A DNA stretch of 64,000 nt from Combretum micranthum (Eukaryota; Streptophyta; Magnoliopsida; Myrtales; Combretaceae), in contig JAMXBD010002782.1 in the NCBI GenBank assembly GCA_024138025.1, positions 99,743-163,742 of the forward strand, in the 5' to 3' direction. Each line of letters starts with the position of its first letter. The stretch's first letter is position 1. The translations under genes and the position numbers were made by a program. A model generated the notes under the pieces. The model ran no database searches. It was given only the letters and a program-made list of their open reading frames with translations, and was not told the DNA's origin. Below, piece after piece: positions 47,187 through 58,067 of this stretch.

Positions 47187-48288
47187 ATGGTCAAGACTCG
47201 AAGCATTGAAATCATGGAGGAATCTGTAAAATCTCTACTAAAGGACCAGGAAGAACGGCTGCTGAAAACCTTTACTGAGTTATTCAAACAACAGCAATCA
47301 ACCTTGGACAGATATGGCGCGACGTTGGGGGACCTGCAAAAGAAAGTAAACGATGTTGTTAGTCTTAGTCAGATGAAATTCGGTAGTGTATGTGATGAAG
47401 TTAGTATTGGTGCTCCACCTAACAGGTCTAAGCAGGACAAGGCCAAAGCTGTGATGAAAGACCCTGTTACCCCGATGGACATACCAATTCAATCACATTC
47501 CAAAGCAATCCATCTGGGATTTCCTACTTTTACTGGTCAGAGCTTAAAATCTTGGTTAATCAAGGCCGAACATTATTTTGAATTAGATGATACACCTTGT
47601 CATTTCAGAGTTAAAGTAGTTGCTATGCATCTAGAGGACTAGCTTTACAGTGGTATCACTCCTTCGTTCAAAATTGGGTTCTCCCACTCCAATTTCCTAG
47701 GAAGAATTTATGCTGGGATTACAACAAAGGTTCGATCGGGAACCTTTGATGACCAAATGGCTACTCTTAAGGAATTAGTACAGCATGGAACCTTGGAAGA
47801 ATATTAGGTTGAATTTGAATACTTGACAACCCTAGTGCACCTACTGAAACCCATATAATAAGTTGCTTCTTAAGTGTCCTCAAACCTGAAATTCAATATC
47901 CAATTCGAATGTTCCAACCCCAATCATTACAGCATGCATATACACTTGTCAACTACAAGAAACAACCCTTGCCGCCACCAAATTTCCTTACAAGGCCACC
48001 AAAGCAACCTACCCCAGCCATAACCCATCCAACTATATACCTACCCCAAAAACACTAACCTACCCTAAACCACTCCAAACATTGAACCCATATACTAGAC
48101 CCTTACTATCAAAGCAACCCATGACCACCCAAACACATACCCGACCAAATCCAAACCAAACCCAAATTCGTACAAATAGAAGATTCACACCAGAAGAATT
48201 AGATGAGAAGAGGAGAAACAAAAAATGCTTTTGGTGTGATGAAACCTTGGTCCTAGGCATCACTGTAAGAACCGCCCCTTGCAAATGA
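47187..48288 (+). pseudogene. E1 gag, broken
   Basis: The capsid precursor starts at ATG 47187 and runs 151 codons with a glutamine- and lysine-rich coiled N-terminus. It then has a retrotransposon-gag domain start (LGFPTFTGQSLKSWLIKAEHYFE) and stops at 47640-47642. The domain continues in other frames: 47710-47810 contains RFDREP and an L-K-E-L-V-Q-H-G-T-L-E-E-Y strand ended by a TAG. The C-terminal zinc knuckle lies at 48190-48290. The first two cysteines of CFWCDE are in one frame, while the following HHC is reached only in another because of an indel near 48255. At least three disruptions make it non-functional. Confidence 0.8.
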
Positions 48289-48809
48289 TATTAGTTGAGG
48301 AAAACAATGAGCAAGAAGAAATTATGGATGATGATAACTCTCCTTCGTTGAAGGAAGGGCTCTCCAAATTAACCCTTTGTGCTATTAATCAAGCACAAGA
48401 ACATAATATGATGAGGTTCCATGCTTACTACAAGAAAAGAAAGTTAAGGGTCTTTATTGATTGTGGTAGTTCCTTGAACTTTTTAGATGAAAGGATCAAA
48501 AAGCAACCGAGGTGTCCAATAGAGGAGACTAAGTCAGTCAGAGTAATTTTAGCATATGGAAGTCCTATTTTCACTAAAGGCTACATACCATAACTAAACT
48601 TAGAGATACAAGGGAATAAATTTGAGATTGAGTGTCATGTTTTACCATTAGACGAAGAAGATGTTGTGCTTGGAATTCCCTGGTTAAGGGAGTTGGGTAA
48701 TATTGTTTGGAACTTTTGTGAGCTCACTATGGAGTTTATCCACAACAACCAACCCTGTAAATTGTTAAGGTTTAAGGAATCCTTGTTGACTATAGAAGAG
48801 AAGAATTAA
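48279..48809 (+). pseudogene. E1 protease region, broken
   Basis: After the zinc knuckle, an acidic linker leads to a retropepsin domain with the active-site motif FIDCGSSLNFLD at about 48450-48490 (D-C-G-S in place of D-S/T-G-S, common in plant Ty3/gypsy proteases). A TAA stop at 48591-48593 interrupts the frame; in the same frame the domain continues with a C-H-V-L-P-L strand and a DVVLGIPWL motif near 48660-48685. Another stop follows at 48807-48809 before the RT region. Confidence 0.75.
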
Positions 48810-48855
48810 CCAAGATGATCACAGAGACAAGGTTGGTATTGACGTACAATGCTGG

Positions 48856-49768
48856 ATGGTGATTGGACAGCAAGTGGGAATAGAAGAGATGAAACAGGAA
48901 AGAATTCATCCTTGTTTGTTGGATGTCATTGAAGATTTCAATGACCTATTTGAGGAACCACATTCCTTACCACCATCTAGAGGATATGAGCATCAAATGC
49001 ACCTGATGGAGGGAGCCCAACCTATCAATATACGACCTTATCGACATTCAGCAGCTCAAAAGAATGTGCTAAAAGTTATGATTAAGGAGATGCTTAAACA
49101 AGGGACTATACGACCGAGCCATAGTCCATTCTCTTCCCCTGTGGTGCTAGTGAGGAAAAAAGATAACACATGGAAGATGTGCGTTGATTGCCGTAAACTT
49201 AACAAGCTCACTATCAAGGAAAGGTACCCCATTCCATTAATTGATGATCTTTTTGATGAATTATTTTGGGGCTTGTTACTTTAGTAAGCTTGATTTACGG
49301 TCTGGTTATCATCAAATATTGATGGATCCTAAGGATATCTACAAAACAGCTTTTAAAACTCATGAGGGTCACTATGAATTTGTAGTCATGCCCTTTGGCT
49401 TGACTAATACCCCATCCACATTCCAAAGCCTACTAAATGAGTTATTTAGGGAGCACTTGAGAAAGTTCATACTGGTTTTCTTTGATGATATATTGATTTA
49501 CAATTGAGATTTGGAGACACATGCTCAACACTTAATGACTACCCTACAGATTTTGAGGAAAGAAAAATTGTTGCTAAAAAGGAGCAAATGTGTGTTTAGA
49601 GTGACACATATTGAATATTTGGGGCACATCATTTCAAAACATGGGGTTACCATTGACCCCAAGAAGGTTGAAGCCATTCATAATTGGCCTAAACCTACCA
49701 ATGTCAGGCAACGCAGAAGGTTCCTAGGGCTTGCTGGTTATTATCGTAGGTTCATTCAAGACTATTGA
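48856..49768 (+). pseudogene. E1 reverse transcriptase, broken
   Basis: The RT fold runs through three open segments. The first (48856-49284) includes the entry region and YRHSAAQKN, RPSHSPFSSPVVLVRKKD and VDCRKLNKLT motifs. A frameshift near 49265 leads to the second (to 49507) with [18 protein letters not shown] and the catalytic FFDD at 49478-49489. A TGA at 49505-49507 interrupts, and the third segment (49511-49768) contains the thumb with EYLGHIIS and RRFLGLAGYYRRF. The catalytic aspartates are present, but the frame is broken at least twice. Confidence 0.85.
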
Positions 49769-50151
49769 ACTATTACTAAACCTCTCACACAACTGTTAAA
49801 GAAGAATGCATTCACATGGGATGATAAGGCTGAGGAAGCTTTTGCGCTGGTAAAAAGAATGTTAACTAGAGCCCCTGTGTTGAGGTTACCAGATTTTACT
49901 AAGCCTTTTATTATTGAAACTGACGCTTCAAATGAAGGGGTGGGAGTTGTACTAATGCAAGAACAGCACCCTATAGCTTTCTTAAGTAGAGCATTAGGAG
50001 AAAGACAGAAAGGCTTATCGTTATATGAAAAGGAGATGCTAGCTATAGTCCAAGCTGTTGATAAGTGGAGGTACTACTTAACTGGGAGGCACTTTATCAT
50101 CAAAACAGATCACCAAAGCTTAAAATTTTTTCTAGATTAGAGGATTACCAC
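49769..50151 (+). pseudogene. E1 RNase H start, interrupted by E2
   Basis: The connection (KPLTQLLKK) and RNase H domain follow the TGA at 49766-49768 in the same frame. FIIETDASNEGVG carries the first catalytic aspartate, and LYEKEMLAIVQAV carries the glutamate. H-F-I-I-K-T-D-H-Q-S-L is present. A TAG at 50138-50140 replaces an expected glutamine codon, and four codons later the coding sequence is split by the E2 LTR at 50152. The remainder, with integrase, should resume after E2 beyond the window. Confidence 0.85.
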
Positions 50152-50796
50152 TGTAGACACCCAATTTTTGCCCAATTAATTAAGGCTTAAATTTAATTAA
50201 ACTCATTTTTCCAAAAGCCTTAAGTATTGATGAAGTTGGCTAAGTGATCAAGGCACAGGCCAAATGGCCTGTTGGTTAAATACATTGACCCAAACACACA
50301 CTCAAGCTCAAGGACACAGGTTCAAACCCTAGCAAAGGCAAATTTTTGCCTTTTTATCATCTTATTTTTGCCTTTCATCTTTTTCAAAGTGACTTTTTGC
50401 CTTACTTTGCATCAATTTTTAACTGACAAAACATCATTAATTATTAAAATTGATGATGCCATTGCAAAGTAGTTATGGAATATGAAAGATCAATACACAA
50501 TTCATGTGTAAAAACAACCCAAAAGTCACAAATTTCGTGCTAAAAAAAATTGGGAAAAAATACAATTTGTAAAGCATTCAATTGCACATAAATGAGGAGT
50601 TACAAGAATTGAATAAAAATTGGATGATTTATCTACCCAAATTAAATGATTTGATGAAGGATATGACAAATCAATCATCAATTCATTAGTTTCAAACAAA
50701 TTAAACACGAATCATTGAATTAAATTCGTGAAAATAAAGAGGCAAAAATCGATTCGTTTTCGAAACTGTACGAAACGTAAAATTGAGCTTGCAACC

Positions 50797-50805
50797 TATA
50801 AATAG
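50797..50805 (+). promoter_or_regulatory. E2 5' LTR TATA box
   Basis: TATAAATAG followed by a G-run, a strong plant TATA consensus. It is identical at 63540-63548 in the 3' LTR. Transcription would start about 30 bases downstream. Confidence 0.7.
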
Positions 50806-51297
50806 GGGGTACTAGGATCAAAAGGCACAAGTCAATTTCGAAGAAACACATACATAACAATATCAATTCGGAATTTTCGAATTTAGGATGTAGGATTCGA
50901 ATTCTTCAAATTCGAAGTGATTGGATCAGATTTGATCCAAATTGAGTGGTTTAGGAGTGTTAGAAACGAGTTTTGATCGTTTTAGTGTGCTTGGATTTGA
51001 TCAAATTGCTCAAAATCATCTCTGCAAATTTTTTTTATTTTTTTTTTGAACAACCGCCGGCGACCACCACCGGAACCGCCCCTTGCCGCCGTTGTGGGTG
51101 CACGCCACCACCTTTAGGAGATCCGCCGTCGCACCAGAGTCGGGCCGACAAGCTTCCAACCGCCACCAACCACCACAGCCGCTGGAATCAGCCCCGAAAC
51201 GCCGCGACTTCATCTTCTTCACCCGTCGGAGCTCCGAGATCCGACCCGAAGATCCGAACCCAACCCGGTCGGTCGCATCGTCGGTCATCGGTCAACG

Positions 51298-51615
51298 GTC
51301 AAACAGATCAGACGGCCCAGATTCAATCAAGCAGATCAAACGGCCCAGATTCAATCATCCAGATCAGACGGTCCAGATTCAATCAAGCAGATCGACGGCC
51401 CAGATTCAATCAAGCAGATCAGACGCACCAGATTCAATCAAGCAGATCAGACGGCCCAGATTCAATCAAGCAGATCAGACGGTCCAGATTCAATCAAGCA
51501 GATCAGACGGCCCAGATTCAATCATCCAGATCAGACGGTCCAGATTCGATCAAGCAGATCAGCGGTTCAGATTTGATCATCCAAATCTGACGGCCCAGAT
51601 TTGATCAAAGTGATC
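51298..51615 (+). repeat. 28-bp tandem array in the E2 LTR
   Basis: About eleven units of the type CAGATCAGACGG plus CCCAGATTCAATCAAG, with one shortened unit and more diverged copies at both ends (to about 51690). The unit is not a multiple of three, so all frames rotate through it. Confidence 0.85.
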
Positions 51616-52808
51616 AACGCCTCAAATTGAGTCAACGAGATCAGACGGCTAAGATCGGTCTTCACATCAGACGATCCAGATCGTGTCCGCTTCATCCAAC
51701 GGTCCAGGTCAATCCGCATTATTTATTATTAGTTTATTATATAATAATTTCAGAAAATAATAAAAAATAGCAAAAATTCATAAAATTCATAAAAAAATTC
51801 AGAAAAATTCAGAAAAATTCAGAAAAATCCAGAAAAATCAAATAATTATTTTTCATATAAATTTATTTTTTTGATATTTTTGAATATTTTTAATGTGTAT
51901 TTATACATAAATTGCTTTTGGAAATGCATATTTAATGCATGAAAAATAATTTTAATATATTATAAAATGTTTTGAATATGTTGTGAGTTTATGTGATGAT
52001 TAAAAATAAAAAATAAAAAATATAAAATAATAATAATGATAAAAATAAAAAAAATGACAAAATTGGATTTTCCAAAACCAAAAAAAATAAAAAAAATGAT
52101 TTTTGGACTTAGAAAAATATGTTTTCATGAAAAAAAATCAATTGATTAGATCATAGGATCATCAAAAATGGTTTTCACAAAAATTTAAAATTTAATGAAC
52201 TTAAAGTGAAAAAGTTCAAAAATTAAAATTGATCAACAAATTAAGTTCTTTTTAAAAGAACTACGTTTTGTCTGATCTCGATTAGCGAGTACGTAGGCAC
52301 CTGCGGGCGACATTAAAAAAAAAAATGTTTTTGTTTTTGTAAATATTTTGTAAATATAAGATTTTTTGTTGATATTGATATTCTAAAAAAAAAATAAAAT
52401 GAAGAAAAGCACATAAAAATAAAAAAATGAATAATGTGATTGTGAATATTTTTCATAATATATTATTTGAATTTTTGAGCATGAAAAGGATAATTATAAA
52501 TTTAAAATTCCAAAAGTGGTAACCGATTTGGTTTTAATAGGTTAGCCCCCGAATCCATGATATCTGGTTTTAAAAGTTTTTTTAAATCAAATTTTCGCAG
52601 ACTAGTAGCTAAGTTAGGATCAACCGACCCATTGATCCTAGCTTTTATTTTTTCCCGATTTATATCGGGTGGCGACTCTAAAAAGTTTTCAAAAATTAAA
52701 ATTTCTTTTAACCCCTAGTCGAGGATTCATGTTAAATGGGTTCGGGTTTAATGTGAATCGGGTTAGGAGAAATGAACCAGATAGTGGAAAAATCCAGGCT
52801 CGACAGCT

Positions 52809-52826
52809 TGGCGACTCCACTGGGGA
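52809..52826 (+). other. E2 primer-binding site
   Basis: TGGCGACTCCACTGGGGA begins three bases after the LTR end. It is not the initiator-Met site. I infer a tRNA-Arg-type primer as known for Ogre-like elements, to be confirmed against tRNA 3' ends. Confidence 0.7.
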
Positions 52827-53369
52827 TTATCATTTAAATTTTTTTCAAAAAAAGAGGGCTAGCCACTTAGGAATTTTAAATTTTGAATTTATCCTTGCTC
52901 AATTTTTGTGAATATGTGATTATTTGTATATTATATTGAATAATTGTTTTTGTAAATATATACTAACCTTACAAATATAAAAAAAAAAAGAGTTTGTTTT
53001 ATGATTTGCACTTGCATTTGCATTAGCATGATTGTGTGCTAGATACGGTCGTACCAGGGCCGTCTTAAGAGCCTAAGCGAGGAGGACGAAGTAAGGTCCG
53101 GGGCTGTGGCTTTCCACCCTCTAGATCAAGAAATGTCCTCCCACTCCGGTTTAGTACCACTAAATCGGGGAACCTATAGAACCTTACCAAATCATGCATT
53201 CATTAGCATGGGATATGACCAACTTTTTCTAAAAAAAAATGGAGTTGAAATATAAAGGTACATATGTAAATACTTAAAAAAAAATACTTAAAGAAAATTC
53301 TAAAAAATATAAAAGCTGTCAAAAAATTTTGTAAATATTAGCTTATACCTTTTAAAAAATTTTCAGAAA
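52827..53369 (+). other. E2 untranslated leader
   Basis: About 540 bases without an ORF lie between the primer site and the first ORF. A GC-richer patch (53040-53200) could be structured or involved in packaging; that is speculation. Confidence 0.5.
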
Positions 53370-54884
53370 ATGATGTCTTCAACCGACAGTAGCGATAGCT
53401 TATGGGCTCGCCTTATTAGAGAAAATCGAGTGGAACCTTTCAAAGATCCAATGCTCCTACTGGACCGATGGTTTGTCAGTTTTAGTCCGGTCCAAAAGTC
53501 ATTCATTGAGGATAGATTAGGCCCAATCCTCAGCCTACCAAAGATCCATGTTCCATTCACCATGTTCCGAGCCCTCACTCATCTATGGGAACCTGAAGAA
53601 GTCGTCTTCCGTTTGGGTCAGCATGTACTTAGCCCGACCATTGAGGAATATACTAGACTACTCCAAGCACCTCCTACCTCTGAAGGTATCTATGTTCCGA
53701 ACTTCAAGCATAGCCCGGTCCGTATTATATCAGAATTTTTTGGGATCAAGAGGGGACCATAATTGAAGCTATCAATGATTGCAATGAATATTGCATCCGG
53801 CTAACCACACTGATGGACTGGTTTGGAACCCCTGAATACTTTAAAAGCAACCGAGCCACTTTCAGTATACCACTTGAAGTTTGGGAAGAAAACCGGGTTA
53901 ATGCCTTCATAGTAGCTGCTTTTGCAACCATTCTCTTCCCTAATGGCAACTTGTTCATCCACTTCCGGGTCATAGAGCTGGTTTCTCAATATTTAGCTGG
54001 CAAATCCTATGTTCCCTCTTCTAGCCGAACAAGTCCGTAGTCTGAATCACATCAAGTCTAAAGGACAAGGCAAGTTCAAAGCAAGCATGCATTACTGATG
54101 GTTTGGTTTGCTAGCCACATTAAGCACTATGGAAAAGAATTGGCTAATGGATCCCTCATCAGTCTGAAATATGATCTCATCCAATTGCTGAAAGGGTCAC
54201 ATGGAAGATGATCATCCTCTATGGGATATAATTGCCATTCTTGAAGACATGCCACCTGAAGACATGATGTGGCAAGCTCGCTGGTTCAAAGCCCTGTTGC
54301 CATCCTAAGTTGCAAGGAATACATGGCAGTGCCCCTAATTGGACTCACCGGCTGTACTGGTTATTATCCCTCAAGTGTTATCAGACAGTATGGTATGCTG
54401 CAAGATATTACTGTCAAGCCTAATTTGGAGCAAGTCACTCTAGATTATCTGGATCCAACCAAGATACTACCAGCTAAAGAATTCAAGTTAAATCAAATCC
54501 GAGCTATATGGGAAAATAGAGAGGTGAAGCCGTTTTTGAAGTCGAGCCAGAAAGTAAGGAAACCAAGAAGTATAGAGCAACCAGGTGGTATGTGGCTAGC
54601 CAAATGAAGAAGAATAAGGATATCGATATGAAGCTCCCGATGTCCTTCAACCAGCACCATCAGAACCTAACCCTGAAACAACTGCTTACATGGAAGCTGT
54701 TTCGGCTCGCCTGGAAGTATGTCACAGAGATTTCCAAGAAAGAGAGAGGGAAATGGTGGATCGCCTGCAAAGTGCTGGAAGCAGAATTGCATTCTTAGAG
54801 GCCGAGTTGAAGGCAGCTCGAAAGAAAATTCTGGCCCTGGAAGACAAGATTGTTTGCCCCACTAAGACAAGAAGACTGGTTTAG
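53370..54884 (+). pseudogene. E2 ORF1 upstream of gag, frameshifted
   Basis: The frame starts at ATG 53370 (MMSSTDSSDSLWARL) and runs 130 codons with motifs such as FRLGQHVLSPTIEEYTRLLQ that resemble the plant-mobile-domain-like proteins found in plant transposons. A frameshift near a T-run at about 53738 moves it to the frame containing FGTPEYFKSNRATFSIP (53813-54040). Further breaks lead to 54269-54607 (GYYPSSVIRQYG) and to a C-terminal coiled coil (54690-54884, REREMVDRLQSAGSRIAFLEAELKAA region). Ogre-type Tat elements carry an ORF of unknown function at this place. The domain assignment is by resemblance only. Confidence 0.6.
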
Positions 54885-55224
54885 TTGATTTAGGTTTAGT
54901 CCTTAGAAATCAAGGTTCTTTGAAACCATTAGAGAGTAGTTTTGATTCAGTCACTAGGAAATAAGGTTTCTTAACCATTAGAAGTTTCTGTTATGTCAAA
55001 CATTATCTTTTAATACAAATGTTTTTTTTAAAAATCATTGGTCAATATCCCCATTTGCATCTGTGTGATAGCATATCTACATTTTTGCATATGTATATTA
55101 ATTCTTTAAAACATATTGATGAAAAATAAATGTCCAGGTCTAGCAAATTCGAGTTTAAGTCAAAACTTGAAAGATAGCGCCCAAGCCGGTTAGGAGCCCT
55201 ATTGTTACCAGATCCCGAGCTAAG
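54885..55224 (+). other. Spacer between ORF1 and gag of E2
   Basis: AT-rich, no ORF; about 340 bases. Confidence 0.5.
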
Positions 55225-56865
55225 ATGTCTAACACCGGGAACAACCCCACAGACCAGACCAATGAACAAAGACTCAATACCGTGGAACAAACCCTCTTTG
55301 GAATTGCTGAACAGATGCAGGCTTTAACACAAAGTCTTGCACAACTTAAGACCCCCACAACTTCTGAAGAATCCTCAAGGGCACAGAAAGGAAAAGAAAT
55401 TGAGGGGCAGCTTATTCAGCAAGAGGAGTCACCAAATGAGTTTAATGCGGCTGAGTTGAAGAAAGAACTGGAAGCTCAGGCTAAAGAAATGGAGAGAAAA
55501 CTGCTTGAGAAAATGAAGACGTTCGATGGTTTTGATCAAACCGCGATCCTGAATTTGCCTCAATATGAGGAAGGTGCCTTCCCTGAGAAATTTAAGGCAC
55601 CGGAATTTGAAAAATATGACGGGACAGGTTGTCCTAATATGCATACCAGATTGTATGTACGACGAATGGGGCAATACGCAAAGTTTGACAAGCTGATGGT
55701 GCAGCTTTGGCCTGGTACGCCCAATTAGACCATCAAAATTGATACTTGGGACAAGTTGGCTAGGGCATTTTTTAATCAGTATAAGTTTAACATTGAGATG
55801 GCGCCCTCGGTATGGGATTTAAGCAATCTGAAGAAGAAGAAAGAAGAGACTTTCAAGGAGTATGCTCAGCGCTGGAGAGCATTGGCTGCAAGGATCACCA
55901 CCCCGATGCCTGAAAAGGACCTCACTTTCACTTTTATCAACACATTAGAGGAACCTTTCTTTTCCCATCTGGTTGGGCATGCATCAGCAAGTTTCTCAGA
56001 AGTGGTGATAGCTGGATGCAGGATTGAGAATGCAATTTCAGCAGGAAAATTGCAACAAGAAAAGAAATATACTGCACCAAGAAATGTCCCATACAAAGGA
56101 AAAGATTCAACCGTCAGCATGGTCAACACTTCGGGTGCAACTGGCCCCACTAAGTCATTCGTGTTGTCAACAAATCAGAATCAAAATCAGAATAAGGATC
56201 AGACTCAACAAAGTGCAGTCCCAAATCAACAATCAAGGTTCAACAGGCGAAACCTTACTCGGATTCCGGTTCCCCTTAGCCAAGTATTAGCTAAACTAAG
56301 GGCCGATAATCTGATCAACCTCGAAGCGCCTAGAGAAGACTACAGGCCTAAAAATTACAATCCTGAGCTGAAGTGTGAATATCACATGGGGCAAATCGGG
56401 CACTCAACAGACAGCTGCTGGAGGCTTAGGCATAAAATCCAAGATCTTATTGATGCAAAAGTCATCCAGTTGGATTTCGTTGAAGCTCCAAATGTCTCTA
56501 CTAATCCATTGCCAAACCATGGACCGGTTATCAATATGATTACCGCTGAAATTCCGGATCCAGAAGAGCTTGTGTGCATGATCGGAGATGGACCTAGATC
56601 CATCCAAATTGAAATAGGCAAAGGCAGTGAAGATGGATTAACTTCATCAAAGCCCAAGAGCTATACCTTTCAGATACCTCTTGCTGTGAGTGAGTATAAA
56701 GCCGCTCCATTTGATTATAAAGCGGTAAATCATGCTTCAATGGTTGGTGGCCTTACTCGCTCAGGAAGAGTTTATGAGTCGACCGGAAAGAATGCAACTG
56801 TGAATATGCCACAGCAGCAAAATGAAGAAGGAAAAAATGAAGAAAGTCAGCATTGGCAAAACTGA
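55225..56865 (+). pseudogene. E2 gag with one in-frame stop
   Basis: ATG 55225 starts a glutamine/glutamate-rich N-terminus with a coiled coil (about residues 60-105), followed by the start of the gag domain (KFKAPEFEKYDGTGCPN). A TAG at 55726-55728 lies in a region that looks shortened, and the same frame continues from 55729 to 56865. The second part has the rest of the retrotransposon-gag domain (WDKLARAFFNQYKFN, EYAQRWRALAARI) and, near 56370, a C-H-H-C zinc-knuckle-like motif, CEYHMGQIGHSTDSC, followed by WRLRHKIQDLID. These are typical of Tat gag. The frame after the stop is open for 369 codons. Confidence 0.8.
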
Positions 56866-57090
56866 TGAAAGCAAGTGAATACAAGTTGTCGAGCAGTTGG
56901 CCAAAATACCTGCCCAAATATCGCTCATGAGTCTGCTGATTAGCTCTAATGTACACCGTGAGGCTCTTTTCAAAGCCTTAGAAGAAGTGAAAGTTCCAGA
57001 GGGTATCAGAAGAAGCCTTGGCATATAATCAACTCAATCTTCGCAAATGAGCAAATCAGTTTCTCATCTGAAGAACTGGGAGAGGAAGGG
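56866..57090 (+). pseudogene. E2 gag-protease linker, frameshifted
   Basis: In a frame different from gag, 56885-57028 reads VVEQLAKIPAQISLMSLL and then a helical L-F-K-A-L-E-E-V segment, characteristic of the Tat gag-pro linker. An indel near 57005 ends it. At least one break lies on each side. Confidence 0.55.
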
Positions 57091-57650
57091 GATCAACATA
57101 ACAAAGCCCTCTTCATTGTAGTCAAAAGCTGTGGAAAGGTCATCTCTCGAGTATTAGTTGACAACGGTTCCTCTTTGAATGTATGCCCCTTAGCCACTTT
57201 GGCCTATTGGGGATTGAACCGTCAGACATCAAACCAAGCTCTACTGTGGTTCGTGCTTTTGATGGGTCAAAAAGGGATATAATAGGTGAAGTGGAGTTTG
57301 AAGTTACCATCGGGCCTCAAACTTTCATTATTCCTTTCCAAGTAATTGATATCCCCAGAACATTCAATCTGCTGTTGGGGAGACCATGGATCCATGCTGC
57401 CAGGGCAATACCATCAAGCCTGCACCAGAAGTTAAGTTCATAGCCAATGGTCAACTCATTACTATTATGGGAGAACAGGATTATGCCATTTACAAGGAGA
57501 CGGCTGTCCCTTACATTGGAAAAGAAGGAGAAGAAGACTTCGGGCTCCAAATGTTTGACGAAGTCTGCATGATGAATGATGAAAAGAAGCTCAGGTGGGA
57601 ACCTTTGGACTGGGTTATTCCCCCACTTGTGCTGAAGTGGCAGAAATGAA
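57091..57650 (+). pseudogene. E2 protease, frameshifted
   Basis: The retropepsin domain starts with NKALFIVVKS. The active site D-N-G-S-S (VLVDNGSSLNV, Asp codon 57160-57162) is intact, as usual in the Tat lineage. A frameshift near 57185 moves to the frame 57183-57443, with VRAFDGSKRDIIGEVEF and the flap-side FNLLLGRPWIH motif. Another frameshift near 57400 leads to the frame ending at 57649 (ANGQLITIMGEQDY). Key residues are present but in three frames. Confidence 0.8.
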
Positions 57651-57833
57651 AAACCAAATGAGAAGGAGGAAGCTCGACAAGGAGTATGATCCATCAAAAT
57701 CCCTCACATCAGCCATTCCTTTCCAAAGCCACATCATATCCAGCAGCAGATGATATCAAAGAAGATGTTCATCCAATGAAATGATCTTGAGAAATTGGTT
57801 CTCTGTGCCTTGCGCTAGTATTAAGTCTTTTAA

Positions 57834-57985
57834 GTAAGAACTTATCTAAGACTAGATTTGTGTTTTGTGTTTTTCAGTATTATGTGATGCTCAAATAAGT
57901 GTACTTAAACACCGTCCCAGTTTAATGAAATTTATTTCTTTTGTTTTCACATATTCTCATACATTCCTCATTCATATTCAACCAG
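57834..57985 (+). other. Candidate intron between protease and RT of E2
   Basis: 57651-58067 has no continuous coding frame. It contains a good donor (TTAA|GTAAGAAC, GT at 57834) and T/C-rich sequence ending in CAACCAG (57985), with an alternative acceptor TTTTTCAG at 57877. Ogre elements are known to splice an intron between their protease and RT coding parts. The exact borders are my inference. Confidence 0.35.
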
Positions 57986-58067
57986 ATTCGACAATTGTGA
58001 TGAAGTTCAGGGATATCTCGCGCGTATAATTAATGAAAATATCAATATCACCTCTAATCTACTGGGT

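Larger units (their letters stand above)
46685..50151 (+). mobile_element. E1: degenerate Ty3/gypsy retrotransposon, 5' part
   Basis: In order this element has a 5' LTR, initiator-Met primer site, gag, zinc-knuckle remnant, protease, reverse transcriptase and the start of RNase H, where element E2 is inserted. Short LTR, initiator-Met priming, an FFDD catalytic motif in RT and the DEVVLGIPWL-type strand in protease fit a plant chromovirus, possibly the Reina group. The lineage is inference because integrase and chromodomain lie beyond the window. Many stops and frameshifts show that it is dead. It inserted into unit 3 of the triplicated block after duplication; its 3' end and target duplication cannot be checked here. 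Confidence 0.85.
50152..52805 (+). repeat. E2 5' LTR
   Basis: TG...CA ends (TGTAGACACCC to GGCTCGACA). The first 1.1 kb is repeated at 62903-64000. It contains a clear TATA box, a GC-rich stretch with poly-proline-like CCGCCG and CCACCACC words (51050-51190), a 28-bp tandem array, and an A/T-rich 3' part with a GTACGTAGGCACCTGCGGG motif near 52287. The open frames at 50973-51604 are produced by the GC-rich segment and the array and are not called genes. Confidence 0.9.

Noticed and set aside
50973..51604. Open frames of 205 and 173 codons, arginine/proline/glutamine-rich
   Set aside because: They lie in the E2 LTR and consist of a GC-rich segment followed by a 28-bp array. The 3' LTR copy has frame-changing indels.
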